A DNA stretch of 47,020 nt. Source: Penium margaritaceum (Eukaryota; Streptophyta; Zygnematophyceae; Desmidiales; Peniaceae). The DNA is taken from the NCBI GenBank assembly GCA_023375785.1, contig SZWC01000851.1:221684-268703 (forward strand), read 5' to 3'. Shown one piece after another: positions 46,155 through 47,020 of this stretch; the stretch's first letter is position 1, and the number at the start of each line of letters is the position of its first letter. The translations under genes and the position numbers were made by a program. The notes beneath the pieces are model-generated. The model was given only the letters and a program-made list of their open reading frames with translations, was not told where the DNA came from and did not search any database.

Positions 46155-46431
46155 ACCTGATCTGACTTTAGATTTGGATTCCTTGGAATTTTCCATGCAG
46201 GATCGAGCTTTGAATCACTCGATTTGAGTGAGTATTCAGAAAGTTAGCCTAGCCCGAAAATCGGGTGTTTGGGGGGTGGAATCTGGTACCCGCCATGGGT
46301 GGCGGTATAATCCACCACCAGTGATCCGAGTTCGTCCCCAACGAGCTCCAAATGCACCAGGGCCATAAAGGAAGCAACCAGAGAGTTCTCCTTGACCAGG
46401 GTGAACTTCTCCTTGACTTCTGGGCGAGGAA

Positions 46432-46463
46432 AGGCGCTTCGACGGGTCATCGTCGAAGCGCCT
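46432..46463. repeat. 13-bp perfect inverted repeat
   Basis: AGGCGCTTCGACG, a 6-base loop GGTCAT, then CGTCGAAGCGCCT. The stem is GC-rich and perfect. Function unknown; it lies within the weak minus-strand frame 46244-46505. Confidence 0.85.
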
Positions 46464-46941
46464 CCCGTTGCCTAGCGTGCAAGGCAAGGTGGGCGGCTCC
46501 ACCAAGGGTTACTTCGACGGCCGTAGCAGGGACTCTACTGCTCCGTTTTGGGCGTGCTTGGATGCGTTGGAAAGCTTGGATCACAGGCTATAAGGATCTG
46601 ATGTAATCTCACTATGCTAAGTAACAAAATCGTGTTTCGATTCAGTTCTACTGAATGCGACGTGTTCTGCCCACTCTTGCCCGTGATCCTTGTGCTCCAC
46701 ACTCTTCACCATTGGTGTCCCTTGGCTGCCCCAAACCTTGGTAGCGTGATCCAGTGAGAGCTAGGCATCCTTGAGGGTGCCTCCACACCCAGTAGAGCCA
46801 ACAGCCTCGTGGAACTTGTCGCGGGCTCAGGGGCCGTCAGCCAGACTGAGAGATTGCTGCCCCTCAGTCAACCCAGACCGCTGAGCAGGACCCGTGTCCT
46901 GTCTCACGACAAGCTAGATCAGAGAAGATAGTCTGGGGTAT

Positions 46942-46943
<2 letters not shown>

Positions 46944-47020
<77 letters not shown>
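46944..47020. repeat. (GT)n microsatellite running off the window
   Basis: A GT dinucleotide repeat from 46944 to the last base with one interruption (TATG, about 46988). Its full length is unknown because the window ends inside it. Confidence 0.95.

Larger units (their letters stand above)
45546..46943. other. Unassigned mixed sequence after the minisatellite
   Basis: No gene I can support. Composition is balanced and G-rich in its first part. It contains two perfect inverted repeats (46129-46154 and 46432-46463). One minus-strand frame, 46244-46450, encodes a protein-like stretch (LVKENSLVASFMALVHLELV) but has no recognised domain and only 68 residues; it may be a degraded fragment of a mobile element. 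Other short frames look like chance. Confidence 0.4.

Noticed and set aside
46730-46765. Possible LTR primer-binding site (TGGTAGCGTGATCCA)
   Set aside because: No LTR pair, coding domain or matching tRNA end could be seen around it; the resemblance is limited to TGGTA.

Overview
This is a gene-poor, repeat-dense eukaryotic nuclear window, and I see no intact host gene. The organism is probably a green plant or green alga. The main clue is a Ty1/copia element whose primer-binding site matches the anticodon arm of a plant-type initiator tRNA-Met. Plant-style hAT and pogo-like DNA transposons fit the same picture. I cannot name the species; a streptophyte alga or another large-genome plant would fit.

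Layout. Positions 1-1404 are pyrimidine-rich with a long but weakly supported open frame. Positions 1405-2184 hold an ATC-type trinucleotide repeat and a 180-bp tandem pair. From 2185 to 38757 the backbone is one satellite family (about 190 bp, modal spacing 191), roughly 26.4 kb or about 138 monomers. It is split into three blocks by two nested transposons: a Ty1/copia LTR retrotransposon on the minus strand (9067-15223) and a hAT transposon on the minus strand (18765-22816). From about 38772 to 45545 the backbone changes abruptly to an 11-bp minisatellite (TTGCGCCCTAG-like), interrupted by a pogo-like Tc1/mariner transposon (40084-42984). Positions 45546-47020 are mixed unique-looking DNA ending in a (GT)n tract at the window edge.

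All three transposons have recognisable ends and target-site duplications: CAAAG/CAAAT for copia, a perfect 8-bp GTGTGTGG for hAT, and TA for pogo. All three are coding-dead in the sequence as given. The copia gag-pol has ten in-frame stops and about three frameshifts, the hAT transposase two frameshifts, and the pogo transposase one. Nine of the ten copia stops are UAG or UAA, several at sites where glutamine is usual in the family. That is the expected scar of cytosine deamination (CAG to TAG, CAA to TAA). The alternative, UAR read as Gln, is argued against by the other two transposases.

The satellite has higher-order structure: a variant that often recurs about every 950 bp (five monomers), a recent 1.65-kb duplication at 2.26-kb offset, and a multi-monomer block shared across the hAT insertion. 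Nucleosome-sized monomers, higher-order repeats and nested transposons make this a reasonable candidate for centromeric or pericentromeric heterochromatin; that is inference. A single N at 9335 flanked by two exact 221-bp copies looks like an assembly join rather than biology.
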